From Diploscapter coronatus (Eukaryota; Nematoda; Chromadorea; Rhabditida; Rhabditidae), in NCBI GenBank assembly GCA_964036155.1, contig OZ038422.1, forward strand, positions 43,361,201 to 43,425,200: a DNA stretch of 64,000 nucleotides, given 5' to 3'. Below are positions 34,890 to 46,000 of this stretch, piece by piece (the first letter of the stretch is position 1; the number at the start of each line of letters is the position of its first letter). A model generated the notes under the pieces. That model saw only the letters and a list, made by a program, of their open reading frames with translations, did no database searches and was not told the DNA's origin. The position numbers were made by a program, and so were the translations under genes.

Positions 34890-37560
34890 AAAAATTTCGC
34901 ATACCTCTTTTCTAATTGTAAAGTCAAAATATTAGCATTTTCGTAATTTGATGTGCATTTTCAATAAACATTTATCTTGCGTTATTGATAGCCATGAATT
35001 CGAGAAATTTGCACCATTTCATCAAAGAAGTATAGACTATTTTCCTATTATTGCTTATCACTACTTTTCTGGTTACTATCAAAATTTTGACCAATAAGCA
35101 TTTAGCTCAAACATTTTATTGAAATTACTTAAAATTATCGTATAACAAATCATGAATAGACAAAGAGACAATGGAATGAAATAGTTTAAAAAAAGCGACA
35201 AATCAACATCCTATGAAAGCATGTAAAAATATTGTAGGAAATATGGCATTGTATATCTAGAAAACGCAGATACTCAAATTAGCATAAGCAAAAGATCTGT
35301 TCCGAAAAAAATCAAAATTCGATCCTGTGACACCACTGTAACTACCAATTATTTTAAAGGTAATTCAGCTGCTGATAGATTATTAATCCTGGTCCAGTTC
35401 GGTTTATTGCGATAATATTTGATAATTAACGTGATATCTGCCAAATGATTTGCTGAATGTCCATTTCTGTCCGTATAAGTTTGTCATTATAAACGACATT
35501 CCATCACTACTGATTTCGTAGGCTTCCTTCGGAACTAAGGCCAAAAATATCACGACAGAATCGTTCGAGTTGTATCTTCTAGTGTGGATAATTATTTTTC
35601 TCTTTAGTTCGATATGATTCTTGTAGAAATGCTAAAGAATTCTATTTTAAAAAAAAATATGGGAAATGTTACCTCTAAAAGTTTCGATATCGCATTATGG
35701 CATGAGTCGACAACTGAGGAAAGTTCAATATCGCTAACGCTTTTCAGTATCTTCAACATCATTTCACTTTCCATTTCGAGATCTCGACCGCCAATGGAAA
35801 TTTTATTTGCCTAAATTCATTTTATTGTTTTCATTGCAACAAGACTTTATATTTAAAGTTGATGAAATCTCATTTTCTTAGTTTATAATAATATTGGTAC
35901 ATATTTAATTTTTTATAATAACTCATTTACCGTCAATAGAATATCGGAATAGACTAAACTGACAAGTGGGCTGACGTTTTCGAATGTACTTATAGAAGCA
36001 TTGCAAATGCCTAAATGTAGAATAGAATTTTTATTTTGTATTATCACTCCTTCATCCTCCTTTCAAGAAATACAACTACGGAATTTGATAAATTTAATTA
36101 TCGTATTCTCTCTAGTTGAAAGGCATCCCTAATGGGACTTCGAAAAATAGTAGAGCACCTCTAAGGAGGGTTGGAGAATAGAAGGGAATGCCCTTCTACT
36201 AGAGGGAATACGGTAAATAAATTTGTCAAATTCGGTAGTTGCATTTCTTGAAAGAAGGATTAAACCGTGATTATTATGTTGATAAGTACCTTTAGCAAAT
36301 ATTCGATGAGAGAACAGTTCTTTACCATCGATTCCCATGTTTTTTCTAACTAAAATTTTGAATATATGCATACACATATTGCAGTGTAGTTATTTTTATA
36401 GGTATAATGAACTTACGATAACTTTTGAACAACTTAATACTAGGACGGAAACGAATTGATGAATGATATTCTTCAAATGACTCATTCAGTTTTCTCCACA
36501 TATGTAAATCATCAGCCAACCCCTAAAATATTAATATATTTTATATTTATATTATATCTTAGGTAATAGGTAAAATCGAATTTTTACCACATGTAACTTT
36601 TTGATGATACAATTCTTGAGCAGATAGTATAACAAGTTATTTAATGTATTTGTAAATTCCTCGAATGTCTCGTAACGATAATTGTTGATGGTGTTATCTA
36701 AAATTAAGTTATCAACACAAACTATGCTTGATTGCATAATCTGAATAAATCATGATGAATACCCAGTGTAGTATCGAACGAACTGTTAAGCATTGAAATG
36801 AATTCATCAGACGACGATATATAACAAGGTTCTGAAGCTAGATTTCCCAGCGCTGGCCGCCTATTGCAACAAATTCTTGAGATTTCGCAAAAAACGTCTC
36901 TCCAATTTTGGCTATCCACACATTTCTGCACGATTAATAATTGCGCATTTTCCATATATTCATTCTGAAATCACCCATTCATGATTTTATTTTCGAAAAT
37001 TATTTCATGGATAATACATACATTACAATTATAACATCGTGTACGGATCACATCATTGATATTTCCAGTATTCAGGGATAATTCAAGATACCGTCTCATC
37101 AATTGGTGTCGGAATGGGCATTTAGACAAATTGGCGATCGCCAAAAGTCGCCGATTTACTTGAATAACTTGGATTAGATCAACTGTGCTCAGATACATTA
37201 GAATCTCGTTGATAATTTCCGTCGGGAAGTTGCATAGCATCTCCAAATGCGCTTCTAAATCACCGAATAATGTAATTTAGTGGAAATAAAAAGGAGAACA
37301 GTACAATGACCAATGAAAAGAATGGGGTTGTTTCTCGTAAGTCAATAAAGAAGGAACGAGTGGCCATAATTCACTTTATTATTAGGTATATCACCACTGT
37401 TTTCCCGCGAAAATCCCTCTTTGGAAAGAAAAGCACTAACGCGCGTGTGAAAACACCAAAACAGGTGGACAGATACTCTTCACTTCACCCGAGATTTCCC
37501 CTAAATAGCTAGAGATTTTCGTCTGATCTCTCATCCTCCACCATATTCTCACTAGCGTAT
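34890..37560. repeat. Inverted duplication, right arm
   Basis: Reverse complement of the left arm (30,818-34,412 less the inserted element). It runs from CATACCTCTTTTCTAATTG near 34,895 to about 37,560 (TCTCTCATCCTCCACC). The spacer between arms (about 34,412-34,890) is not self-complementary. Confidence 0.88.
35404..37240 (-). CDS. F-box protein, right copy
   Basis: Inverted paralog of the left F-box gene with the same eight exons; exon 1 is 37,022-37,240 and the stop is at 35,404-35,406. Every splice border is kept and the frame is open throughout. The only length change I found in coding sequence is a 9-base deletion in exon 2 (CCNRRPALGNLASEP against CCNRWLELTMRNLGLEP). Amino-acid changes are many, but the N-terminal F-box (LCNFPTEIINEILMYLSTVDL) is almost unchanged while the middle differs more. 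Retention of frame with many substitutions suggests both copies are under selection. The partner substrate is unknown. Confidence 0.88.
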
Positions 37561-38550
37561 TATCGCCCGGCTCATCTTTTTCCATTCATAGCATTTCCCT
37601 TCTTCCCTTATTCAATAATGTCAATTGACTCATGATAACCCACGATAAACATCCAAGCCAAATTCACAGTCCACTTTTTGTACCAAACTTTCATCAACTT
37701 ATTATTTATACACTGCGTTCACGCATTAAGTCATACTATTTCAGTAAATCTAATTCAGATAAAAATGTGAATATGTACGGAAATGATCGAATGCTCAACG
37801 CACAAACGATCGCAAATTCATATTTCGATTGCTGTTGCGCGATTCAGTAGCAACCGTTACATATTCGGCAACGATTGAAGTAATTCGCGCGTGCTTGATG
37901 CTAACGCACTACCACTCGGCTAAAGTGTATACCGATGCTTGACAACTCAATGAATTCTCTTTCTCTTTCCTAACAATGTCCAGTCAATATGATGTATTTC
38001 ATTGTTTCTAATCCAATGGAATTAGTATGAAAAATATATGGCTCCTAGAAAAAGACCGGTTTTTTTTCTTTTCCTCATACTATTTCTTAGAAAAACCGGT
38101 GTCTTTTTCTAACTGGCGTCCCGGTGTCTTTTTCCATGAGCCCTAATTCCCTAATTCGTACATTCATTAAACTTTACATTATGTAAATTTCAATTGAATT
38201 CATTCTACATAAGTGAATGAAAATAGGTCTGAACGATTCAATAGAGCAACAATAGAAAGTCTTTCAGCATCGGTTGAAATAACTTCGCACATCATATGTT
38301 GTTGACAATTCAGCGTGTTCGATTTTATTTTAAAAATGCTCATTTCAAGAAGTTTAGAGAATACATTAGAAAATATGCATAATTTAAGAATTGTGCGTTA
38401 TTAGGTGAACTTTTAAAATTGAACAGGAATATGCAATATTAATATTGTGGCATAATAAATGATGTTTAATGTAGTTTGTTCAAAGTTGTGATAAATAGTA
38501 TGGAAATATCCTGGAGCAAATGAATTTGGTTATCTACAGTTTATTCTTGT
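37561..38550. other. Intergenic region after the palindrome
   Basis: No gene. At 38,046-38,140 a short imperfect foldback has AAAAAGACCGGTTTTTT and AAAAACCGGTGTCTTTTT (with a further CCGGTGTCTTTTTC repeat), a possible small repeat remnant. Confidence 0.4.
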
Positions 38551-38703
38551 TTATTTTGCTATTTCAGCAGTAAATAATTGAACTGATACTGGTCTTTGTC
38601 CATGTTCACTTCTATTTGCTCGCATCTTTCTATTCTCCTCCACTATTCGCGTAGTCTCTACTTGTTGCCTGCTGCCACCCGGCTGTGATGTATGGAAACG
38701 CAT
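38551..38703 (-). CDS. Candidate 50-residue basic protein, unknown
   Basis: ATG at 38,703 is preceded at about ten bases by a splice-acceptor-like TTCTTGGCTAG, which could be a cis or trans-splice site. The frame (MRFHTSQPGGSRQQ ... VSVQLFTAEIAK) has protein-like composition and ends in TAA at 38,551. It would be divergent from the PB1 gene. I recognise no family, and a chance frame is possible. Confidence 0.3.
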   Translation of the reverse strand: MRFHTSQPGGSRQQVETTRIVEENRKMRANRSEHGQRPVSVQLFTAEIAK

Positions 38704-39057
38704 TTTCTTCCCTAGCCAAGAAAAAAGAATTTTCGAAAATTTCCGTATTCCTATCAATTTTGCAGATTGAAATGTAATCATTCGAAGATTCGGGAAACGC
38801 AAAAACTCACAAAATGACACCCGAACTATTGAGAAATAGACCGGGCTCAAAAACGCGCACTGCAATATTTTCGAAAAAGCGCTCACACCACTCCCTCCTT
38901 TTCTCTTGGCCTCTCTCCACTCACCGCACTATTTCATCGCCATTCGTTCCTTATCACTGTCGAGGCTCTTTGCGTGTAATTTCGAAGTGGGCGTGGCTAA
39001 GACTTTGCAATGCGCTCTGGAAGTATTTGGAAATAGTTCAGCGTCAGTTTGAGTCCG

Positions 39058-39065
39058 TATAAAAA
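39058..39065 (+). promoter_or_regulatory. TATA box of the PB1-domain gene
   Basis: TATAAAAA lies about 30 bases before a pyrimidine-rich likely initiation region (CACTCATTCACTCAC, about 39,085-39,100). It precedes a 5' UTR with an intron at 39,191-39,314. Strong TATA boxes are uncommon at nematode housekeeping promoters and more usual at highly or acutely expressed genes. I looked for a clean heat-shock element (GAA/TTC triplets at 2-base spacing) and did not find one. Confidence 0.6.
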
Positions 39066-39323
39066 CCCCCTTTCGCTCACAAACACTCATTCACTCACAA
39101 ACGCTCACACGTTTCTGACTGCAGCCTCCTATTCGCTCGCTATTCAAAGCATTCTCATCTACATTCGAACAATTCGAAACTCATAAGCAGGTTTGTGGTT
39201 CTCGAACGTTTTTTTCCAATTTATTTTCGTATATCATCGGTATATAAGGCAGCCTCTTTCACTCGGATTTTCATTCGTATTTCGTATATTCGATCCTAAA
39301 CTATTCTGTTTCAGAAGTCAATC

Positions 39324-40616
39324 ATGTCTCAGTCTGCGACATTCAAACTCTTGCGCAAAAGCGGCTCTCTCCGTCGCTTTTCCATCGCCTACACTACTGT
39401 GGCCGAACTCTATGATGCCCTACTGGCTCGTCTCGCTTCCTACGAAGTCGACCCCGCTCAAATGTCCTGGGTCGACTCTGACAGAGACGAAATTCGCCTT
39501 CGCAATGCAGAAGACCTCCAAGAAGCCATCTCAGCTGCATCTGGAGAGCCAATTCGCCTGACTGAAAACACCGCCGCCACTCCTGCAGCCGGCAACGAGG
39601 ACGACGACGACGAACCGGAAATCGTCGTGATCGACTCGGACAAGTCGAGCAGTTCCAGCTCGAGCTCGTCTTCAAGCTCAAGCAGCTCGTCATCATCCAG
39701 CTCTTCCGACTCTGAAGCCGAGGGAGCCAAGCACTCCAGAAAGAGACGTAACAACGTCAAGCACATCCGGAAGATGCGCAAGCAACGCAGAGCCTCTCGT
39801 AGCCGAAGCCGTGGAGCCAAATCTCGATCCAGAACTAGAAGCCACAGCCGTCGCCCATGCCGCAAAGGAGTCTGTCCAATGGTCGATGCTCCAATGTCTG
39901 GACCTGAGACCGGCCGTCGCTGCCGCAAATCTGCCTCGAAGAGCCCGATGAGCCCGATGAGACGTCGATGCGGTGGATGGAAGAAGACGATGATGATGCA
40001 TCACAATCCCTGGATGGCCAAACGACATGCGGGCCGGGCAAAATGTCTGGCCAAGATGGGTGGATGCAAGGCTCGCAAGATGCGCAAACTGATGCGCCTG
40101 GCCGAGCTCTACGATCTTCCTGGTCGCCGCCATCACATGAAGATGCTCAAGCACCGATTTGGAGGAAGAGCTCGTTCCAGCTCTGCACCGCCTCAGCCAT
40201 TCTCACATGGCCCTGCTCCATTCGAGCCTCCTCGCTTCCCACCTGCCGCCTTTGGTCTACACCATCGATTCGGCGGGCCTGATGCCGCCTTTGGGCCTGG
40301 AGCCGCTTTCCGTCCTCCCAGTCCTCCTCGATTTGGCGGCCGCTTCGGACCTAGACCTGACTTCCGTCCCCCATTCCAGCCTGGATTCGACTTCGGCAGA
40401 TTCGATCGTGGCCCGTGGGAACGTCGCTTCGGGGATCGTCCAGAACTGGGACCAAGACCGGCGGATTTCCCTCCTCACTGCCAGTTCGGCATGGGTCCGA
40501 AGATGCACCGCAAATGTATGAAGAAAATGATGAAGCACGGTGGCGGCGGCCATGGACCCGGCCCCGCTTTCGGATTTGGATCTCACCAGCCTTACGGTTA
40601 TTTTGGTGGCTGGTAA
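39324..40616 (+). CDS. PB1-domain protein with SUMO-interacting motif, Ser tract and basic/FG-rich low complexity
   Basis: One 430-residue coding exon after a 5' UTR intron (39,191-39,314). Residues 1-82 look like a PB1 domain: basic KLLRKSGSLRRF on the first strand and an OPCA-like acidic loop DSDRDEIRLRNAEDLQEAI. PB1 domains form head-to-tail assemblies. Residues about 92-107 read EDDDDEPEIVVIDSDK, which contains a canonical SUMO-interacting motif (VVID followed by acid). A run of about 24 Ser follows, then an Arg/Ser segment (SRSRSRGAKSRSRTRS), a Met/Arg/Cys/His-rich basic middle, and a C-terminal Phe/Gly/Pro-rich region (FGGRFGPRPDF). I recognise no ortholog by name; p62-like scaffolds share only the PB1. 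GC content and codon bias are well above the flanks, suggesting high expression. Confidence 0.85.
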   Translation: MSQSATFKLLRKSGSLRRFSIAYTTVAELYDALLARLASYEVDPAQMSWVDSDRDEIRLRNAEDLQEAISAASGEPIRLTENTAATPAAGNEDDDDEPEIVVIDSDKSSSSSSSSSSSSSSSSSSSSSDSEAEGAKHSRKRRNNVKHIRKMRKQRRASRSRSRGAKSRSRTRSHSRRPCRKGVCPMVDAPMSGPETGRRCRKSASKSPMSPMRRRCGGWKKTMMMHHNPWMAKRHAGRAKCLAKMGGCKARKMRKLMRLAELYDLPGRRHHMKMLKHRFGGRARSSSAPPQPFSHGPAPFEPPRFPPAAFGLHHRFGGPDAAFGPGAAFRPPSPPRFGGRFGPRPDFRPPFQPGFDFGRFDRGPWERRFGDRPELGPRPADFPPHCQFGMGPKMHRKCMKKMMKHGGGGHGPGPAFGFGSHQPYGYFGGW

Positions 40617-40961
40617 TTTTTGATTATTTAGTTTTTTGTAATGTATTTTAAGCAAAATTTTTAAAAATAAAAAAAAATCATAAAATTGAAAATCTCAAAA
40701 ATTTTGCTAATCAATCAGTATTTTGCCCCGACAATTAGACCAAGTTTTTAGTATTTAGCCAAATCCAATGATCTTTGTGAATCCTTGTTGAATATTTTAT
40801 TGTCTCTTCAGATCCATATTTATCTTATATTTATTTTTCTACTTATTATCATTGCAATGTTAATAAAAAATTGTAAATAAGACAACAGCGTTGATTTATC
40901 AAATGTATAACAAGCAATAAAAGTGAAATGAAGCATGATGCATGTATTTTCGTTGTTTAGT

Positions 40962-41231
40962 TTAGTTGGTCAAACAGAAAATCGTCTTCGATTCTGCAAA
41001 TTGCAGAAGGTTTTCCTTTGAAGAAGATAAACCTTTTGGTTGGACGGAATTGCCATTTGGGGCTGGTTGAATCATCGGTTTGTTGATTTGTGAGTTTGTC
41101 AATAAATGGCATTGGAGTGTCATAGAATTTATGAGAGAAGCCTTATCGAAAGCAGAAAGGCATGCCACATTGTGAAGCAATAGATATGACGAAAACATCA
41201 CAATAACAAACGCGATAATTGCATTCGTCAA
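40962..41231 (-). CDS. Candidate small secreted or membrane peptide gene
   Basis: Open frame of 89 codons with a hydrophobic N-terminal stretch (AIIAFVIVMFSSYLLL) followed by a polar tail with two internal Cys. The frame begins at TTG; the first in-frame ATG is at the M of VMFSS, which would cut the signal in half. A missing 5' exon joined at GTACAG|CTTTGACG (near 41,235) would solve this, but no partner is visible. Low certainty. Confidence 0.28.
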   Translation of the reverse strand: MTNAIIAFVIVMFSSYLLLHNVACLSAFDKASLINSMTLQCHLLTNSQINKPMIQPAPNGNSVQPKGLSSSKENLLQFAESKTIFCLTN

Positions 41232-43090
41232 AGCTGTACTTCATTGCGATTATTAGGCAGGACATATCTTCTCATTGTTATCTCATTTTAACTACCTTAT
41301 TCGTTCAGAAATCTTAATTTTTTATAAGTACACTAATGATGAGAAAAGTTTCTAAAATTGGTATAGATAGGTTATTTCTGATCATAAAGTTCTGTTAAAT
41401 TTCAGCCTGATTTGTGCATAGAGAATTCGCTTCACTTTATTATAGCTCCATATAAATATCATGCTTGAATCGATAATTTTGATCTTTGTTGTCATATATT
41501 AAAGAAGCATTAGAATTTTAATTTTAATATTCGCGGATTTGAAGCACAGCTAATTCGAGTGTTACTACAATTTAGAAAGTGAAGAAAAATGAAGACGAAT
41601 TAAGGGAAAACAATAAAAATTCATAATTTTCTATGGAATTTCAGCAGACTTTTCGCAAATAAAACCAACTTGTTTCTTTTCTAATGCTCTTTAGCAAATG
41701 AGTAGTTCAAAATTATCATTTCGAAAATAATTGCAGATTCTTGATATTGTCAATGGTCAATAATATGAGACGAAATTTGAAAGTGCAAATTGTGCACTGC
41801 GTATTTATAAATTGTCATCTGACTTATTCCTTGAAAAATGATGTAATGTTGTAAAGTATGATGCAAAAAATAATGCGCTAATTACCATACATCATATATC
41901 CGTGCAATTTATTTAGTCTCAAGTAATCAGCTATTGACAATATTCGTTGTGGAGCAATTGTCCATTGCAGAATCAGATTTTCAGAAAAGAATATACGAGA
42001 AACTAAAATTAACGCTGGATAATCAAACAAAATTTGTTCTATTTTGTGCCATTTTCATAGATGAGAGACAGCCAGTTTGAAGTCCAGATGCAAACCAATT
42101 TGAATAAATCGATGCATGCAAACAGCTGCCATTTCATCATGTTTCAATCTTATGCGATTTTTACGAGCGACTCGATAAAAGAATAATTCGGGTTTTTCAT
42201 GTCAGTTAGAAAATTTCACAATTGCGGTAGCATAAAATCTCTAGATGAAAGCTGTTAGAAATCTTAGAAAACGTGTCAAGCATTTGAAGTGTCTACGATT
42301 GGAACGGTTCAAATCTGTTTAACTTGTCATCATTACTTCACTATGCCTGTCTATTGAAATCGTGCGCTGCAAAACAACACATTGCGAGCGAAAAAACGTG
42401 AATAAAGTGAAGGATAGGCAGAGCTTTGACAGCAACACAGCCCAACTCACAAATATAGTTCAAAATTTGTAGCTCCATAAAAATTTATTCATTTTTCAAA
42501 TCCATGAAACAATTTTTGATAAGAATAAAATAGAGAAAAACAACGCGATTCAAGTAAAATTGAAAGAAGTCAACTAAAATCATCACTTATACATTCCCAC
42601 AGAAATTAGATTCAAAATCAGTCGAAAACAACGATAAAATGAATAGAAAAGATAAAAAGTAACAAGGAATACAATTATCAAAAATAGGTTTGAAAAAGGA
42701 GAGAAGAAGACAAGATAAATCAAGTAGAAAAATGTGGTATTCTTCATCAAATAAACAAAAACAAGAATGGTTTGACGAGTGAAATGATTAGAATAAAATA
42801 AAGAAATAAATATGAAAGAGGACGAGAAATGGAACGAAACGAAAAGGATGTGTGAATGATAAAGAGAAAAGGTGATAAAATGTGATAATGATTAGATGTT
42901 GATTGGATGATTGAGAGGGGAGATGGAGATATTGTGTGTGTGTGTGTGTGTGTGTGAATAGGTGATTGGATTAGATATATGTGTGGATATAGCTACGCAC
43001 CTGCACCCGCACTGCATCTTCTCATGCCCGTCTGCCAGTCTCCTCTCCACTTCTTGTCCGTCTCTCTCGATCTATGCCTGCCTACCTGTC
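41232..43090. other. Intergenic region, AT-rich, with a TG microsatellite
   Basis: Contains no gene I can support. A (TG)12 run lies at 42,933-42,956, just past the top-1 stop. From 42,480 to 42,860 the plus strand is A-rich with GAAAA-type spacing. Confidence 0.4.
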
Positions 43091-46000
43091 TCAGAACTCG
43101 TAAGCATCTCCATCCTCGTCGTTCATGATCATGTCAATCGCCCACCGGAACTTGTCACGTTGCGTTCTGTTGAACACCTGCAGAGAAAATCGTTTCGAAA
43201 AGGACAATTATACGATATTTAGGCATCTGCAAAATTCACAAGTTTCAAAAGGTAGTATTAGAAAGTGAGCCAACAAACTTGTGAATTTTACATATCGTGA
43301 AGTTGGAAAAATGCAAAGCGTCAGCATAAATTCATTAAAATTGAAAAAAAAAAACACCGACCTTCTCAACGGGCACATTGAACTTCTTGCACCAGGCGAT
43401 GGAGATACGCGGGTCCAAGTAGTTGAGTTTGGAAGTGCCCAAGGCGATCTGCTTGTTCTCGTCCTGCAAACTCCTCTCTGTCAGTCAGTCAGTCCCCTTC
43501 GCCCTCCGTCCCCTCTCACCTTATCCTTCATCTGTGTCTCGATCTTCTCGAGTTGTTCCTTCAGTCTCTGGTACTTCTTCTTGGCCTTCTCATGAGCAGC
43601 CGTCCCCGATTTGGCGTCTTTCTTCTCGCGTTTCGCCTCCTTCACTTCCTTCTTCTTCTCTTTGTACTGAAAATGATCAAATTATGTTTAGAATCGAGAA
43701 GTTCGCGATGTCTTGCCTTGTTCTGGAGGTTTTCCATCGTCTTTTCGAAGGTCTTTGGCACTGCCCGCTGATGGTTGCAGAGCTCGGCGACGCGTCGATT
43801 CGCCCTGTTGTAGGACAGCATCTTGTGGTGGACGTTCTCATCAGCTGAACATGTTGATTGTTTGTGGCACCTCTGAGAGAATAATCGAGTCTTACAATTG
43901 GTGAGTTTGGCGAGCTGCTCCTGCAGAGTGATGGAAGCGTTGTAGGTACGGAAGACCTTGGCGGTGAGGCCGTCCATCAGTTGTCGCAAGTGCTCGTTCA
44001 GCATCGCTGTCTACAATCCGCCCAGTCATTTTAATTTAATGCCTATCAATTGCTTACATCGAGTCTGTCAAAGAGGTCGTCTGAGCCATTCTTGTTCTCC
44101 ATGAAGATTTTGAGATTTTTGTAGACTCGCTTTTCAACGTGCACGAAGTTGTGATAGCGAATCGAGTCTTTACCCAGGAAATCGAATTCCACCACGTATC
44201 TAAAGGTAAAAATGATGAATTATGAAGAAGTAAGGAATTTTCAAGAATCTAATGCAATTTCAAGAATTTTGCAAGAAAACTCACTCCTTGCCATCGTGCT
44301 CGTCGTGGAGTTTGATGTGCTCGACCCTCAAAGAACAGCAGCCGACCGTGTCTGCCGCCTCGTCTGTGTCCTTCTCGTTGCCAGCTCTCAGGGCGAGCTG
44401 CAATCACACACAACTATTCGTCGTTGGTGAAATGCATTCACTGACCTTGTCGATGAAGTACAAAGCGACGGACCGTTGCCGCACGCGCATTTCCTTGGAT
44501 TTCCAATCTTCCTGATAGGCCTCGCGAATCTTCCCGATCCTCTTCTTCAGTCTGCGTGCCGTCTCGTACTTCTCGTAGTCTTTCTCGCCCTGCAAATCAA
44601 GGCATGAATGAGAGTCAGATCAGTTTTCCAACTATTACAAAATATGTTGCGCATTCTTGATGAAAGGCTCCAAGTCTTTCTTTTATCATCGCTATTTCAC
44701 TTAAAAATGTAAGAACTCTCCAAAAATATTCATTCGAAGACAATCATCATTCAACACTGCTGACAAACCTTGATTTTGCTGGAAGGATTGAGCATGATGT
44801 ACTTGTTCGAGCCGAGGACGCTCTCCGTCCACGAACAGAGCCAAGTGACCGAGTTGTCGTGTCGAACTTCCTTCCATTTATGACCAGGTGGGGGTTGAGG
44901 AACATCGCCTCCTCTGCAAACAACCAATTAGACATTCTCCATTTAAAGTGTTAGTTTTCTATTTAATGGCATATTTCAATACAGCAATGCATGATGGAAT
45001 CTTTTATCCTATAGCTTCCCGTTCATTTTTCTTCTTCAAATTTGAAATCTCAAAGATCCTGGCATCACGATTTGCAGTATTTGTAAAATGTCGTATTTTC
45101 GAAAACAATAAATGAATGTGCACTCAGCACTCAGACTGACTTCGAGCAATTTATGATGACGTCTTCAGGTTGTATACGTTTCTTCAGTTTGCCCATTTTT
45201 GGATGTCCGCCGCGTCCTCGGAACAGACCTGCAAAATCGCTCTTTACTCATCACTTCACTTCGATTTCCTTACCAGGGGGCTCGATCCTGAAGTTGGCGA
45301 TTTTCTGTCTGTGGCCGTCGATGATGGCCATCCCGTAGATCTTCTGTTCCTCGTCCTTTTGTTCCTTGATCTTTGCCTTCTCTTCCTTGGTCATTTCCTT
45401 CCGCTTCTCTCCCTGTTCCTTGAAGTATACGGCCATCTTCTCGAAGTTGCACTTCTTCAGATCTGTGATCATCTCGCGCTCTTTCGACGTCATCACCTGC
45501 GAAGTTAATTGATTAGGCTTGAAGAAATAAGCCGTATGTATTTTGTTGAAACCGATTTTCAAATAAACAAACGAGCTAATTTCAAACTTTAGCTCCTTAC
45601 TTTGCGCCAATCAGCAAAGAAGTTCTTGTTGAATATGTCCTTGGAAGTGTATTCGTGGTCGAGCATCCGCGCATAGAAGGTGGCCACTTCCTCTGTGGCA
45701 GGCGACAAGTCGACTGACTCAAATCGATGCAATGATTACATGGGAATTCGAGCAATTCAACTGACCTTCCCGTCGTACTTCATGCGAATTCCACTGGGCA
45801 GAGGCTCGTAGAGCGGGGCGAACAGAGGGCCCTTGTGGACGAGCGTGTTCCACTTCACTCCAGCGGGCTTCTTCTCTTCCTTCCACCTGCAAAGCAGGTA
45901 AACTCGTCATGAACTCCAAGGGGAATCGATTTTTCATCTATTGACATTTTTTTGGTTGGGAAACGGTCACTGCGCATCAAAATTTTCGGTGTGCAGTGGC

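Noticed and set aside
38820..39050. Heat-shock elements upstream of the PB1 gene
   Set aside because: TTCGAA and GAA/TTC words are present but not at the 2-base spacing of a true element.
39394..40154. Long minus-strand frames opposite the PB1 gene
   Set aside because: Shadows of the GC-rich, Ser-repeat coding exon; the plus-strand frame explains the codon bias.
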